Source of the DNA: Jiangella sp. DSM 45060
GTDB lineage: Bacteria > Actinomycetota > Actinomycetes > Jiangellales > Jiangellaceae
NCBI RefSeq assembly: GCF_900105175.1
Contig: NZ_LT629771.1
Location: 1-64,000 of the forward strand
Direction: 5' to 3'
DNA length: 64,000 nucleotides
Part shown: piece by piece, positions 34,982-44,916 of the stretch
Layout of the letters: each line of letters opens with the position of its first letter
How positions within the stretch are numbered: the first letter of the stretch is position 1
The notes under the pieces: generated by a model
What the model was told of the DNA's origin: nothing
Seen by the model: only the letters and a program-made list of their open reading frames with translations
Database searches by the model: none
Translations under genes and position numbers: made by a program

Positions 34982-36426
34982 GCTCTACGCCGCACTCGAC
35001 CACGAACTCCGGCGCCCCGGTGGCCAGCGACGCCCACTCGCTGACGGTCGGGCCGGACGGGCCGATCGTGCTGCACGACCACTACCTGGTCGAGAAGCTG
35101 GCCCAGTTCAACCGCGAGCGGGTCCCCGAGCGCGTGGTGCACGCCAAGGGCGGCGGCGCGTTCGGCGTCCTCGAGGTCACCGAGGACGTCAGCCAGTTCA
35201 CCAAGGCGGCGCTGTTCCAGCCGGGCGCCCGCACGGAGGCGCTGGCGCGGTTCTCGTCCGTCGCCGGCGAGCAGGGCAGCCCCGACACCTGGCGCGACCC
35301 CCGCGGCTTCGCGCTGAAGTTCTACTCGACCGAGGGCAACTACGACCTCGTCGGCAACAACACCCCGGTGTTCTTCCTGCGCGACACCATCAAGTTCCCC
35401 GACTTCATCCGCTCGCAGAAGCGGCTGCCGGGCTCCAACCTGCGCGACCACGACATGCAGTGGGACTTCTGGACGCTGTCGCCCGAGAGCGCGCACCAGG
35501 TCACGTGGCTGATGGGCGACCGCGGGCTGCCGCGCACGTGGCGCAACATGGACGGCTTCGGCTCGCACACGTACCAGTGGATCAACGCCGGCGGCGAGCG
35601 GTTCTGGGTGAAGTACCACTTCCGCACCGACCAGGGCCACGAGTTCCTGAGCCAGGCCGACGCCGACCGCATCGCCGGTGAGGACGCCGACCACCACATC
35701 CGCGACCTCTACGAGGCCATCGCTCGCGGCGACGCCCCCTCGTGGACGGTGCACGTGCAGGTCATGCCGTACGCCGACGCCGCGAGCTACCGGTTCAACC
35801 CGTTCGACCTCACGAAGGTGTGGCCGAAGGCCGACTACCCGCTGATCAAGGTCGGCACGCTGCGACTCGACCGCAACCCGGAGAACTACTTCGCGCAGAT
35901 CGAGCAGGCCGCGTTCGAGCCGAGCAACTTCGTGCCCGGCATCGCCGCGAGCCCCGACAAGATGCTGCTCGGCCGCATCTTCTCCTACGCCGACGCGCAC
36001 CGGTACCGCATCGGCACCAACTACGCGCAGCTGCCGGTCAACGCGCCGAAGAACGAGGTCAACTCGTACGCGAAGGACGGCGCCATGCGGTTCTCCTACG
36101 CGTCGCCGGAGCGCCCGGTGTACGCCCCGAACAGCCACGGCGGCCCGGCGGCCGAGCCGTCGCTGGTCGGCGACGCCGGCTGGGAGTCCGACGGCGAGAT
36201 GGTGCGCGCCGCGGCCACCCTGCACGCCGAGGACGACGACTTCGGCCAGGCCGGCACGCTGGTGCGCGAGGTCCTCGACGACGCCGCCCGCGACCGCCTG
36301 GTCGCGAACATCGCCGGTCACGTGTCCAACGTGACCACCGACGAGCTGCGGCAGCGCGTCTACGCCTACTGGCGCAGCGTCGACGAGACGCTCGGCAAGC
36401 GGGTCGAGGCGGCCGTCGGCAGCTGA
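34978..36426 (+). CDS. katA: Monofunctional heme catalase
   Basis: Catalase splits hydrogen peroxide into water and oxygen. The 482-residue protein is the short-subunit clade. The distal His lies in [12 protein letters not shown], the catalytic Asn in [16 protein letters not shown], and the proximal heme Tyr in [35 protein letters not shown] is also diagnostic. It starts at the ATG at 34978 inside the furA stop region, with CGAGGAG before it. Cytoplasmic, no signal peptide. Regulated with furA and therefore likely induced by peroxide. Confidence 0.97.
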   Translation: MSSTPHSTTNSGAPVASDAHSLTVGPDGPIVLHDHYLVEKLAQFNRERVPERVVHAKGGGAFGVLEVTEDVSQFTKAALFQPGARTEALARFSSVAGEQGSPDTWRDPRGFALKFYSTEGNYDLVGNNTPVFFLRDTIKFPDFIRSQKRLPGSNLRDHDMQWDFWTLSPESAHQVTWLMGDRGLPRTWRNMDGFGSHTYQWINAGGERFWVKYHFRTDQGHEFLSQADADRIAGEDADHHIRDLYEAIARGDAPSWTVHVQVMPYADAASYRFNPFDLTKVWPKADYPLIKVGTLRLDRNPENYFAQIEQAAFEPSNFVPGIAASPDKMLLGRIFSYADAHRYRIGTNYAQLPVNAPKNEVNSYAKDGAMRFSYASPERPVYAPNSHGGPAAEPSLVGDAGWESDGEMVRAAATLHAEDDDFGQAGTLVREVLDDAARDRLVANIAGHVSNVTTDELRQRVYAYWRSVDETLGKRVEAAVGS

Positions 36427-36440
36427 CCCATCCCGCCGCA

Positions 36441-36476
36441 CCCCCTGCGGCCGCGAATCCGTGCGGCCGCAGGGGG
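36441..36476 (+). terminator. Terminator hairpin after catalase
   Basis: CCCCCTGCGGCCGC (36441-36454) pairs perfectly with GCGGCCGCAGGGGG (36463-36476) around an 8-base loop, 14 bases after the catalase stop, then TTCC. Strong stem, no U-run. Confidence 0.88.
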
Positions 36477-36564
36477 TTCCGCATGTCACGAGGCAGGCGT
36501 AGCCTCCACCTCCAGAACGGGGTTCCGCAGGACCCTCCAGGACACCACGCACTGGGGAGCCGAG

Positions 36565-38100
36565 ATGAGGCGGAACGCAGCATGCGCCGTGGCAGCCGCG
36601 GCGGCGATCGTACTGGTCACCGCGCCGTTGGCGGGGGCGGCCAAGCCGACTGACAGCACCGATCTGCGCAACGCCGTGACGGCGGGCGGGATCATGGAGC
36701 ACCTGGAGGCCTTCCAGGACATCGCCGACGCGAACGGCGGCACCCGGGCGTCCGGCACGCCCGGCTACGATGCGTCGCTGGCGTACGTCCAGGACCAGCT
36801 GGAGGCGGCCGGGTACCAGACGACGGTGCAGCCGTTCCTGTTCGACACGTTCGAGGAGCTGGCGGCGCCGACGTTCGAGCGCGTCGCACCCGACCCCGTC
36901 ACGTACGCCGAGGGCGACGACTTCCTCACCATGGAGTACTCCGGCAGCGGCGACGTCACCGGCACGCTGGTGCCGACCACCGACGTGCTCATCCCGCCGC
37001 CGGCGCAGCCCGGGTCCAGCAGCGGCTGCGAGCCCGCCGACTTCGTCCCGGCGTCGGCCACCGAGCCGCAGGTCGCGCTGATCCAACGCGGGACCTGCGA
37101 CTTCACCGTGAAAGCGGTCAACGCACAGGCCGCCGGCTACGACGCCGTCGTGATCTTCAACGAGGGCCAGGAGGGCCGGACCGAGGCCGTCTCGGGCACG
37201 CTCGGCGCCGACACGGAGGCCACGATCCCGGTGCTCGGTGCGAGCTTCGGCGTCGGCGCCGACCTCTACGCGCGCACCCAGGCGGGGCCGGTGACGGTGC
37301 ACGTCGAGACCTCGACGCTGATCACTCACGACGTGCCGACGGCGAACCTGCTGGCCACCACCGGAGAGGGGCGCGGTGACCGGCAGGTCGTCGTCGGCGC
37401 GCACCTCGACTCCGTCTCCGCCGGCGAGGGCATCAACGACAACGGGTCCGGGTCGGCGCAGAACCTCGAGATCGCCCTGCAGCTGGCCGAGCTGGATGTC
37501 ACGCCGCGCAACCAGATCGTGTTCGCGTGGTGGGGCGCCGAGGAGTCCGGGCTGATCGGCTCGCAGTTCTACGTCGACTCGCTGACCCCGCGCCAGGTCA
37601 AGGACACCGCGGTGAACCTGAACTTCGACATGGTCGGGTCGCCGAACTACGTGCGGTTCGTCTACGACGGCGACGCGTCCGACACCGACTCGCTCGGCTC
37701 GACCGGGTCGGGCGTCGTCGAGGACGTGTTCACCGACTACTTCGCCGGTCAGGGCCTCGAGAGCGAGCCGACGGCGTTCGACGGGCGGTCCGACTACGAC
37801 GCCTTCATCAGCGTCGGGATCCCGGCCGGCGGCCTGTTCACCGGAGCGGAGGGCGTCAAGACGGCCGAGGAGGCGGCGGTCTACGGCGGCACTGCGGGTG
37901 TCGCGTACGACCCCTGCTACCACCAGGAGTGCGACGACATCGACAACCTGTCGCAGCAGGCGCTGGACGAGATGTCCGACGCCGCGGCGCACGCCACGCT
38001 GACCTTCGCCATGACGACGTCGGCCATCGAGGGGACCGGCAAGGGCACCGCCACCGGCCAGTCGGAGTCGCTGTTCCTCGGGTCGCACCTGCGGCGCTGA
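36565..38100 (+). CDS. Secreted M28 family aminopeptidase with PA domain
   Basis: The N-terminus is a signal peptide (ACAVAAAAAIVLVTAPLAGAA). The 511-residue protein has a protease-associated insert (about residues 135-255, ALIQRGTCDFTVKAVNAQA, VVIFNEG) within an M28 zinc peptidase. The metal ligands are in VVGAHLDSV, GINDNGSGSA, WGAEESGLIG and FDMVGSPN, with the last in the C-terminal block CYHQECDDID. It resembles secreted leucine/lysine aminopeptidases of Streptomyces. It stands alone, between the catalase terminator and hemL. Confidence 0.93.
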   Translation: MRRNAACAVAAAAAIVLVTAPLAGAAKPTDSTDLRNAVTAGGIMEHLEAFQDIADANGGTRASGTPGYDASLAYVQDQLEAAGYQTTVQPFLFDTFEELAAPTFERVAPDPVTYAEGDDFLTMEYSGSGDVTGTLVPTTDVLIPPPAQPGSSSGCEPADFVPASATEPQVALIQRGTCDFTVKAVNAQAAGYDAVVIFNEGQEGRTEAVSGTLGADTEATIPVLGASFGVGADLYARTQAGPVTVHVETSTLITHDVPTANLLATTGEGRGDRQVVVGAHLDSVSAGEGINDNGSGSAQNLEIALQLAELDVTPRNQIVFAWWGAEESGLIGSQFYVDSLTPRQVKDTAVNLNFDMVGSPNYVRFVYDGDASDTDSLGSTGSGVVEDVFTDYFAGQGLESEPTAFDGRSDYDAFISVGIPAGGLFTGAEGVKTAEEAAVYGGTAGVAYDPCYHQECDDIDNLSQQALDEMSDAAAHATLTFAMTTSAIEGTGKGTATGQSESLFLGSHLRR

Positions 38101-38178
38101 GACGGCCTCGGGAGAGGGCGGCCCGGACGTCGTGGGGGCGGCGTTCGGGCTGCTCGGGCCACTTGCGAGAATGACGCG

Positions 38179-39489
38179 GTGACCAACGACGACGTGCCGC
38201 GCAGTGCGGAGCTCTTCGACCGTGCGCGGGCCGTCACGCCCGGCGGGGTGAACTCGCCGGTGCGGGCGTTCCGCGCCGTCGGCGGGACACCCCGGTTCAT
38301 GCAGCGTGCCACCGGACCCTACCTCTACGACGCCGACGGCCGCGAGTACGTCGACCTCGTCGGCTCGTGGGGGCCGATGATCCTCGGCCACGCCCACCCG
38401 GCGGTGGTCGAGGCGGTCCGCGCTCAGGTCGCGCTCGGCACGTCCTACGGCACGCCCACCCAGCCCGAGGTCGAGCTGGCCGAAGAGATCGTCGCCCGCA
38501 CCAGCGTCGAGCAGGTCCGGCTGGTCTCCAGCGGCACCGAGGCCACCATGAGCGCCATCCGGCTGGCCCGCGGCGCCACCGGGCGCAGCAAGGTCGTGAA
38601 GTTCGCCGGCCACTACCACGGGCACGTCGACGCGCTGCTGGCGGCGGCCGGCAGCGGTGTTGCCACGTTCGCGCTGCCCGACACCCCCGGCGTCACGGGC
38701 GCCAGCGCCGGCGACACCATCGTCCTCCCGTACAACGACGCCGGCGCGGTCAAGGCCGCGTTCGCCGAGCACGGCGCCGAGATCGCCTGCGTCATCGCCG
38801 AGGCCGCGGCCGGCAACATGGGCGCCGTCGCACCGGCCGACGGCTTCAACGCGTTCCTCCGCGACACCGCGCACGAGCACGGCGCGCTGCTCGTCCTCGA
38901 CGAGGTCATGACCGGCTTCCGGGTGTCGCGGTCCGGCTGGCACGGCCTCGACGGCGTCACGCCCGATCTCACGACGTTCGGCAAGGTCATGGGCGGCGGC
39001 TTCCCGGCCGCCGCGTTCGGCGGGTCGGCCGAGGTCATGGAGCTGCTCGCGCCGGCCGGGCCGGTGTACCAGGCCGGCACGCTGTCCGGGAACCCGGTCG
39101 CCACGACGGCCGGGCTGGCCACCCTGCGGCTGGCCGACGCCCAGGTGTACGCGCACCTCGACGCCACGGCGCGGCGCATCGGCGCGCTGGCCGGCGAGGC
39201 GCTGACGGCGGCCGGCGTGCCGCACCGCGTGCAGTACGCCGGCAACCTGTTCAGCGTCTTCTTCGCCCCCGACGACGGCCCGATCACCGACTTCGCCGCC
39301 GCCAAGCGCACCAGCACGGCGCGGTTCGGCGCGTTCTTCCACTCCATGCTCGAGTCCGGTGTGTACCTGCCGCCGTCGGCGTTCGAGGCGTGGTTCGTCA
39401 GCGCCGCGCACGACGCCCGCGCCGTCGACCGCATCGCCCAAGCGCTGCCCGCGGCCGCGGCGGCCGCGGCGGGGGTGGACGCCGCATGA
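38179..39489 (+). CDS. hemL: Glutamate-1-semialdehyde 2,1-aminomutase
   Basis: HemL converts glutamate-1-semialdehyde to 5-aminolevulinate, the step after HemA, with PLP. The 436-residue protein shows [51 protein letters not shown] and the PLP lysine in [16 protein letters not shown]. It starts a gene string with tight overlaps (hemL, phosphatase, thioredoxin, ccdA), so heme precursor supply is transcribed with cytochrome c maturation. The GTG at 38179 has a possible -10 (GAGAAT, 38168-38173) just upstream and may be leaderless. Confidence 0.96.
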   Translation: MTNDDVPRSAELFDRARAVTPGGVNSPVRAFRAVGGTPRFMQRATGPYLYDADGREYVDLVGSWGPMILGHAHPAVVEAVRAQVALGTSYGTPTQPEVELAEEIVARTSVEQVRLVSSGTEATMSAIRLARGATGRSKVVKFAGHYHGHVDALLAAAGSGVATFALPDTPGVTGASAGDTIVLPYNDAGAVKAAFAEHGAEIACVIAEAAAGNMGAVAPADGFNAFLRDTAHEHGALLVLDEVMTGFRVSRSGWHGLDGVTPDLTTFGKVMGGGFPAAAFGGSAEVMELLAPAGPVYQAGTLSGNPVATTAGLATLRLADAQVYAHLDATARRIGALAGEALTAAGVPHRVQYAGNLFSVFFAPDDGPITDFAAAKRTSTARFGAFFHSMLESGVYLPPSAFEAWFVSAAHDARAVDRIAQALPAAAAAAAGVDAA

Positions 39490-40133
39490 GCGAGCTCACG
39501 CGGGTGCACCTGCTGCGCCACGGCGAGGTGCACAACCCGTCGAAGGTGCTCTACGGCCGGCTGTCCGGCTACCACCTGTCCGACCTCGGCCGGGCCATGG
39601 CCGATCGGGTCGCCGCCGCCGTCGCCGACCGCGACATCACGCTGCTGGTCAGCTCGCCGCTCGAGCGCGCGCGCGAGACCGCCGCGCCGCTCGCCGAGAC
39701 GCTCGGCCTCGACGTCCGCATCGACGACCGCCTGCTCGAGGCGCTCAACGTCTTCGAGGGCCTGACGTTCGGCGTCGGCGACGGCTCGCTGCGCCACGCC
39801 CGGCACTGGCGGCACCTGCGCAACCCGTTCACGCCGTCGTGGGGCGAGCCGTACCGCGACATCGCCGCCCGCATGCTGGCCGCCATGAGCGACGCCCGCC
39901 GCGACGCCGCCGGCCACGAGGTCGTCATGGTGTCGCACCAGCTGCCGATCTGGACGGCACGCAGCTTCATCGAGGGCCGCCGGCTCTGGCACGATCCACG
40001 CCGGCGCGAGTGCTCGCTGGCCAGCCTCACCACCGTCACGTACGAGAACGACACCATCGTCTCGGTCGCCTACAGCGAGCCGGCCGGCGACCTGCTGCCG
40101 CGGGTCGGCAAGCCGTTCACGGCGGGTGCCTGA
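39486..40133 (+). CDS. Histidine phosphatase (phosphoglycerate mutase-like) family protein
   Basis: A 215-residue branch-1 histidine phosphatase. The catalytic RHG is in [18 protein letters not shown], the ERA motif in [19 protein letters not shown], and the second catalytic His in [11 protein letters not shown]. The substrate is not evident. It overlaps hemL by four bases and is followed by the ResA-like gene with a TGATG overlap, a standard actinobacterial order, which suggests an unrecognised part in heme or cytochrome supply. Confidence 0.9.
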   Translation: MSELTRVHLLRHGEVHNPSKVLYGRLSGYHLSDLGRAMADRVAAAVADRDITLLVSSPLERARETAAPLAETLGLDVRIDDRLLEALNVFEGLTFGVGDGSLRHARHWRHLRNPFTPSWGEPYRDIAARMLAAMSDARRDAAGHEVVMVSHQLPIWTARSFIEGRRLWHDPRRRECSLASLTTVTYENDTIVSVAYSEPAGDLLPRVGKPFTAGA

Positions 40134-40741
40134 TGCGCCGCCCGCTCGTGCTCGCGGCGGTGGCGGTGCTCGCCCTCGCCGGCTGCTCCGACGGCCAGGT
40201 CGAGCGCAGCGACAACGGCAACCAGGCCGGCTACATCGCCGGCGACGGCACCATCAGCATCTTCGACCCGGCCGAGCGCGACACCGCGCCCGAGTTCGGC
40301 GGCGAACTGCTCGACGGCGGCGACTTCCAGCTGGCCGACCAGCTCGGTGAGGTCGTCGTCCTGAACATCTGGGGCTCGTGGTGCCCGCCGTGCCGCAAGG
40401 AGGCGCCCGACCTCCAGGCCTCCTACGAGGCGCTCGGCCCGCAGGGCGTGCAGTTCGTCGGCGTCAACGTCCGCGAGCCCAACGGCCAGCGGCCGGCGCA
40501 GCAGTTCGAGGACGAGTACGGCATCACCTACCCGAGCGTCTACGACCCCAAGGGCGACGCGCTGCTGGCGTTCCGCGACACCGTCCCGCCGAAGGCCATC
40601 CCGAGCACGCTGGTCATCGACCGCGAAGGTCGCATCGCGGCGCGCATCCTCGGCGCCATCGGCGAGGCGTCGCTCACCGACATCGTCGGCGAGATCGCGG
40701 GCGAGACCCCCGCGGCGGAAGGCACCGCTGAGTCACCGTGA
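40133..40741 (+). CDS. resA: TlpA/ResA-like thioredoxin lipoprotein
   Basis: ResA-type proteins reduce the Cys pair of apocytochrome c outside the membrane so heme can be attached. The 202-residue protein has a lipoprotein signal (VLAAVAVLALAGC, lipid on Cys18). The redox domain contains VVVLNIWGSWCPPCRKEAPDL with the CPPC pair, and the cis-Pro loop is AIPSTLVIDREG. It lies directly before ccdA (GTGA overlap), which would keep it reduced, and resB-ccsB. Confidence 0.95.
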   Translation: MRRPLVLAAVAVLALAGCSDGQVERSDNGNQAGYIAGDGTISIFDPAERDTAPEFGGELLDGGDFQLADQLGEVVVLNIWGSWCPPCRKEAPDLQASYEALGPQGVQFVGVNVREPNGQRPAQQFEDEYGITYPSVYDPKGDALLAFRDTVPPKAIPSTLVIDREGRIAARILGAIGEASLTDIVGEIAGETPAAEGTAESP

Positions 40742-41481
40742 GCTCCTTCGGCGACACCGTCCTGACCGGTTCGCTGGCACTGGCCGTGCCGGTGGCGGCG
40801 CTGGCCGGACTCGTCTCGTTCCTGTCGCCGTGCGTGCTGCCGCTGGTCCCCGGCTACCTGGGCTACGTCACCGGGCTGTCCGGCGCGGAGCTGGCGTCCG
40901 GGCGGCGCGGCCGGCTGCTGGCCGGGGTGCTGCTGTTCATCCTTGGCTTCAGCGTGGTGTTCGTGTCGTACGGGCTGCTCTTCGGCGGGCTGGGCTCGCT
41001 GCTGCTGGAGCAGGGCGAGATCATCATGCGGGTGCTCGGCGTCGTGACGATCGGGCTCGGCCTGCTGTTCGCCGGCTGGCTGCCGGGGCTGTCCCGCGAC
41101 TGGCACACCGGCGCGAGCCCGGCGGTCGGCCTGGCCGGGGCGCCGCTGCTGGGCGCCGTGTTCGGCGTCGGCTGGACGCCCTGCATGGGGCCCACTCTGG
41201 CGGCCGTCCAGGCGCTGGCCTTCACCGAGGCCAGCGCCGGCCGCGGCGCGCTGCTGTCGTTCGCCTACTGCCTGGGGCTGGGCATCCCGTTCCTGCTGGC
41301 CGCGCTGGCCTACCAGCGGGCGACGCGGTGGTTCCAGTGGGTGCGCCGGCACCAGCAGGCGTTCATGCGGGCCGGCGGGATCATGCTGATCGTGCTCGGC
41401 GTCCTGCTGGTCACGGGGCTGTGGAACGAGCTGATGACGTCGATGCAGGGCTGGATCGGCGGCTTCGAGGTGGCGGTGTAG
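40738..41481 (+). CDS. ccdA: Cytochrome c biogenesis thiol-disulfide transporter CcdA
   Basis: CcdA passes electrons from cytoplasmic thioredoxin across the membrane to ResA. The 247-residue protein has six predicted membrane helices and the two conserved Cys of the family, in VSFLSPCVLPLVPGYLGYVTG (helix 1) and VGWTPCMGPTLAAVQAL (helix 4). It overlaps resA and is 13 bp from resB. Together these genes make a complete system II (Ccs) pathway. Confidence 0.96.
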   Translation: MSSFGDTVLTGSLALAVPVAALAGLVSFLSPCVLPLVPGYLGYVTGLSGAELASGRRGRLLAGVLLFILGFSVVFVSYGLLFGGLGSLLLEQGEIIMRVLGVVTIGLGLLFAGWLPGLSRDWHTGASPAVGLAGAPLLGAVFGVGWTPCMGPTLAAVQALAFTEASAGRGALLSFAYCLGLGIPFLLAALAYQRATRWFQWVRRHQQAFMRAGGIMLIVLGVLLVTGLWNELMTSMQGWIGGFEVAV

Positions 41482-41494
41482 AGATGGGCACACG

Positions 41495-43102
41495 ATGACG
41501 ACGCAGATGGACACCCGTCCGCCGGTGGACAACCGGCCGCCGCCGCTGAACGGGCTGGAGCTGGCCCGCTGGGCGTGGCGGCAGCTGACCTCCATGCGGG
41601 TGGCGCTGATCCTGCTGTTCCTGCTGGCCGTCGCCGCCATTCCGGGCTCGATCATCCCGCAGAGCGACGTCAACCCGCTCAACGTCCGCGACTTCCGCGC
41701 CCGCAACCCCACGCTGTCCGAGTGGTACGACCGCCTCGGCCTGTTCGACGTCTACTCCGCGCCTTGGTTTGCCGCCATCTACATCGCGCTCATGGTGTCG
41801 CTGGTCGGCTGCATCCTGCCGCGCCTGTGGCAGCACTGGAAAGCGGTCCGGGCGCAGCCGCCGAAGGCGCCGAAACGGCTCACGCGGATGCCGGCGTACC
41901 GCAAGGTCGAGGTCGACGCGACCCCCGACGAGGTGCTCGCGGTGGCCCGTGCCGAGCTGCGGTCGCGGCGGTTCCGGCTGCGCCGTCCGGCCGAGGGCGA
42001 GGCCGACTCCGTCGCGGCCGAGACCGGCCACCTGCGCGAGACCGGCAACCTGCTGTTCCACCTGTCCGTCGTGGTGGTGCTGCTGGCGGTCGCGCTGGGC
42101 GGGCTGTTCAGCTACCGGGCGACGGTGCTGGTGCCCGAGGGCACGGGCTTCTCCAACCAGGTCATCCAGTTCGACAGCCTGTCCGCCGGCGCGCTGTTCG
42201 ACACCGGCGACCTCCCGCCGTTCTCCATGGACGTCGACGAGTTCCGCATGGAGTTCATCGAGGCCGGCAACCAGATCGGCCAGCCGTCGGAGTACGAGGC
42301 GACGGTGACGGTGGTGCCCGAGCCGGGTGCGGATCCCGAGACGCACACCATCCGCGTCAACGAGCCGCTGAACATCGACGGCACCTCGATCCACATCATC
42401 AACCCCGGCTACGCCCCCGCGTTCACCGTCCGCGCGGCCGACGGCGAGACGATCCTCGCCGAGGGACCGGTGCCGTTCCTGCCCGAGGACAGCAGCTTCA
42501 CGTCCACCGGCGTCGTCAAGGTCGAGGTGCCGCCGCAGTACGGCGACGACATCGGCATCCAGGGCAGCTTCCTGCCCACCGCCTACCTCGACCAGAACGG
42601 CCCGCGGTCGATCTTCCCGGGCGCCCGCAACCCCGAGATGTACCTGACCGCGTGGCACGGCGACCTCGGACTCGACGACGGCCAGCCGCAGTCGGTGTAC
42701 CGCCTCGACACCACCGACATGGAGCAGTACGAGGCCGACGGCGAGCCGTTCCGGTCCCGCCTGGCCATCGGCGACACCGCCCAGCTGCCCGACGGCCGCT
42801 ACATCACCTTCGACGGCTACGTGACCTGGGTGAACCTGCAGATCGGCCGCAACTCCGGCCGCGAGTTGGCGCTCGTCGGCGGTGTGCTCGCGGTGGTCGG
42901 GCTGATGGGCTCGCTGTACGTGCGGCGGCGCCGGGCCTGGGTGCGCGCGAGCGTCGGACCCGAGGGGCGTACCGTGGTCGAGGTCGCGGGGCTGCACCGG
43001 GCCGAGGGCTCGGCGGGCGACCGCCTCGCCGACGAGATCGGTGCCATCACTGATGGGCTGTTGCTGCGCCTGGGCGGCGCGGAAGGAAAGAGGGAAGACT
43101 GA
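41495..43102 (+). CDS. resB: Cytochrome c biogenesis protein ResB (Ccs1)
   Basis: ResB and CcsB together form the synthase that carries heme and attaches it to apocytochrome c outside the membrane. The 535-residue protein has helices near residues 40-60, 90-110 and 185-205, a large extracytoplasmic domain, and a last helix near 460 (ALVGGVLAVVGLMGSLYVR). Typical blocks are LTSMRVALILLFLLAVAAIPG and SEWYDRLGLFDVYSAPWF. It overlaps ccsB by one base (TGATG). Confidence 0.95.
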   Translation: MTTQMDTRPPVDNRPPPLNGLELARWAWRQLTSMRVALILLFLLAVAAIPGSIIPQSDVNPLNVRDFRARNPTLSEWYDRLGLFDVYSAPWFAAIYIALMVSLVGCILPRLWQHWKAVRAQPPKAPKRLTRMPAYRKVEVDATPDEVLAVARAELRSRRFRLRRPAEGEADSVAAETGHLRETGNLLFHLSVVVVLLAVALGGLFSYRATVLVPEGTGFSNQVIQFDSLSAGALFDTGDLPPFSMDVDEFRMEFIEAGNQIGQPSEYEATVTVVPEPGADPETHTIRVNEPLNIDGTSIHIINPGYAPAFTVRAADGETILAEGPVPFLPEDSSFTSTGVVKVEVPPQYGDDIGIQGSFLPTAYLDQNGPRSIFPGARNPEMYLTAWHGDLGLDDGQPQSVYRLDTTDMEQYEADGEPFRSRLAIGDTAQLPDGRYITFDGYVTWVNLQIGRNSGRELALVGGVLAVVGLMGSLYVRRRRAWVRASVGPEGRTVVEVAGLHRAEGSAGDRLADEIGAITDGLLLRLGGAEGKRED

Positions 43103-44106
43103 TGGACCTCGATGCCGTCGCCGAGTGGAGCCGCTACGTCGTCGTCGTGGCCACCCTCGGGTACCTGGCGTCCTGGCTGGCCTTCTGTGCCGAGGCCGGC
43201 ATCCACAGCCGTCGCCGCCGCGCGGTGACCACGGCCGCCGCCTCCGACCGCGAGCTGGTCGGCGTCGCGTCGTCCGCTGCCGCCGACGCGCCCGCGGATT
43301 CGCCGGCGGGGCCGCCGGCCGGGGCGTCCGGTCCCGGCGACGCCGAGCTGGTGCAGCGCGCCGACCGTCTGGGCGGCATCGGCCGCGGGCTGTTCGGCCT
43401 GGCCACGCTGGTGCTCGCCGTCGGCGTCACCATGCGCGGCCTGGGCACCGAGCGGGCGCCGTGGGCGAACATGTACGAGTTCTCCATCACCGGCGCGCTG
43501 GTCGCCTCGATCGTCTTCCTCGTCCTCGCCCGCACCGTCGTCGGCCGCGTCGTCGCCGTCTGGGCCGTCCTGCTGATCTTCATGACCGTCGGCCTCGCCG
43601 CCACGTTCCTCTACGTGTCGCCCGGCCCGGTGCAGCCGGCGCTGCAGTCGTACTGGCTGATCATCCACGTCGGCTGCGCCGTCATCGCGTTCGGCCTGTT
43701 CACCGTCGGCGCCGTCGTCAGCGCCCTGCAGATCGTGTCCGAGCGGGCCGCCGACCGCGGCCGCACCACCGGCTTCGGCGCCTCCCTCCCCGACTCCGTC
43801 GCGCTCGACCGGCTCGGCTACCGGCTCACCGCCATCGCGTTCCCGATCTGGACGTTCGGCCCGCTCATCCTCGGCGCCATCTGGGCCGAGGTGTCGTGGG
43901 GCCGGTACTGGGGCTGGGACCCCAAGGAGGTCTGGGCGCTCATCACCTGGCTGGCGTACGCGGCCTACCTGCACGCCCGCGCCACGGCCGGCTGGAAAGG
44001 CTCGAAGGCCTCGGTGGTCGCGCTCGTCGGGTACGGCACGGTGCTGTTCAGCTACTTCGGCGTGAACATCCTCTTCAACGGCCTGCACTCGTACGGCGGC
44101 CTCTGA
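43102..44106 (+). CDS. ccsB: Cytochrome c biogenesis protein CcsB (ResC)
   Basis: CcsB is the heme-handling membrane partner of ResB. The 334-residue protein has about eight helices. The WWD domain that presents heme is GRYWGWDPKEVWALITWL near residue 270, and conserved His residues flank it (WLIIHVGCAV, LHARATAGW, NGLHSYGGL). An Ala/Pro-rich loop (residues 50-80) after the first helix is a lineage-specific linker. It ends the resA-ccdA-resB-ccsB run. Confidence 0.96.
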   Translation: MDLDAVAEWSRYVVVVATLGYLASWLAFCAEAGIHSRRRRAVTTAAASDRELVGVASSAAADAPADSPAGPPAGASGPGDAELVQRADRLGGIGRGLFGLATLVLAVGVTMRGLGTERAPWANMYEFSITGALVASIVFLVLARTVVGRVVAVWAVLLIFMTVGLAATFLYVSPGPVQPALQSYWLIIHVGCAVIAFGLFTVGAVVSALQIVSERAADRGRTTGFGASLPDSVALDRLGYRLTAIAFPIWTFGPLILGAIWAEVSWGRYWGWDPKEVWALITWLAYAAYLHARATAGWKGSKASVVALVGYGTVLFSYFGVNILFNGLHSYGGL

Positions 44107-44119
44107 CGGGCCGCCCCTG

Positions 44120-44912
44120 GCGGTGTTGTTGCTGCGGGGGTGACGGTGGCGCCAACAGTTGGCGTCTGTGTCACCACGTGCGGCGGGCATCCGGGGCCCG
44201 GCGTTCCGATGGGGCTGGCGGGGGTCCGGCTCGGGCCGCTTCGCGGGCGGGGGTTGGCCTTGCCGCGCCGCTGCCCCCCGGCGGTGTTGTTGCCGCGGGG
44301 GTGAGGGTGGTGTCACCTGTTGGCGTCTGTGTCACCACGTGCGGCGGGTACCCGGGGCCCGGCGTTCCGATGGGGCTGGCGGGGGTCCGGCTCGGGCCGC
44401 TTCGCGGGCGGGGGTTGGCCTTGCCGCGCCGCTGCCCCCCGGCGGTGTTGTTGCCGCGGGGGTGAGGGTGGTGTCACCTGTTGGCGTCTGTGTCACCGCG
44501 TGCGGCGGGCATCCGGGGCCCGGCGTTCCGATGGGGCGGGCGGGGGTCCGGCTCGGGCCGCTCCGCGGGCGGGGGTTGGCCTTGCCGCGCCGCTGCCCCC
44601 CCCGGCTGTGTTGTTGCCGCGGGGGTGACGGTGGTGTCACCTGTTGGCGTCTGTGTCACCGCGTGCGGCGGGCATCCGGGGCCCGGCGTTCCGATGGGGC
44701 TGGCGGGGGTCCGGCTCGGGCCGCCTCGCGGCGGGGGTCGGCCTTGCCGCGCCGGTGGCCCCCGGCGGTGTTGTTGCCGCGGGGGTGACGGTGGTGTCAC
44801 CTGTTGGCGTCTGTGTCACCACGTGCGGCGGGCATCCGGGGCCCGGCCGCCGATGGGGCTGGCGGGGGTCCGGCTCGGGTCGCCTCGCGGGCGGCGCGCC
44901 CGACGACCCCCG
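44120..44912. repeat. Five tandem copies of a ~161-bp repeat
   Basis: The block GGCGTCTGTGTCACC begins at 44161, 44322, 44483, 44646 and 44806, giving spacings of 161, 161, 163 and 160 bp. Each unit holds GCGGTGTTGTTGCCGCGGGG, GGTGGTGTCACCTGTTGGCG, CATCCGGGGCCCGGCGTTCC and GGGGTCCGGCTCGGGCCGC. The first unit differs in having GCGCCAACAGTTGGCG, a palindrome also found in the hairpin at 61726. Open frames in both directions across 44107-44916 repeat with the unit, lack ribosome sites and look non-coding. The array fills the space between convergent ccsB and the PLDc_N gene. Confidence 0.85.
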
Positions 44913-44916
44913 ATGA

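Noticed and set aside
34954..39441. A very long open frame on the minus strand opposite furA end, katA, the M28 peptidase and hemL
   Set aside because: It is antisense to four genes with clear families, has the low-complexity Arg/Gly/Val composition of a GC-rich shadow frame, and lacks a ribosome site.
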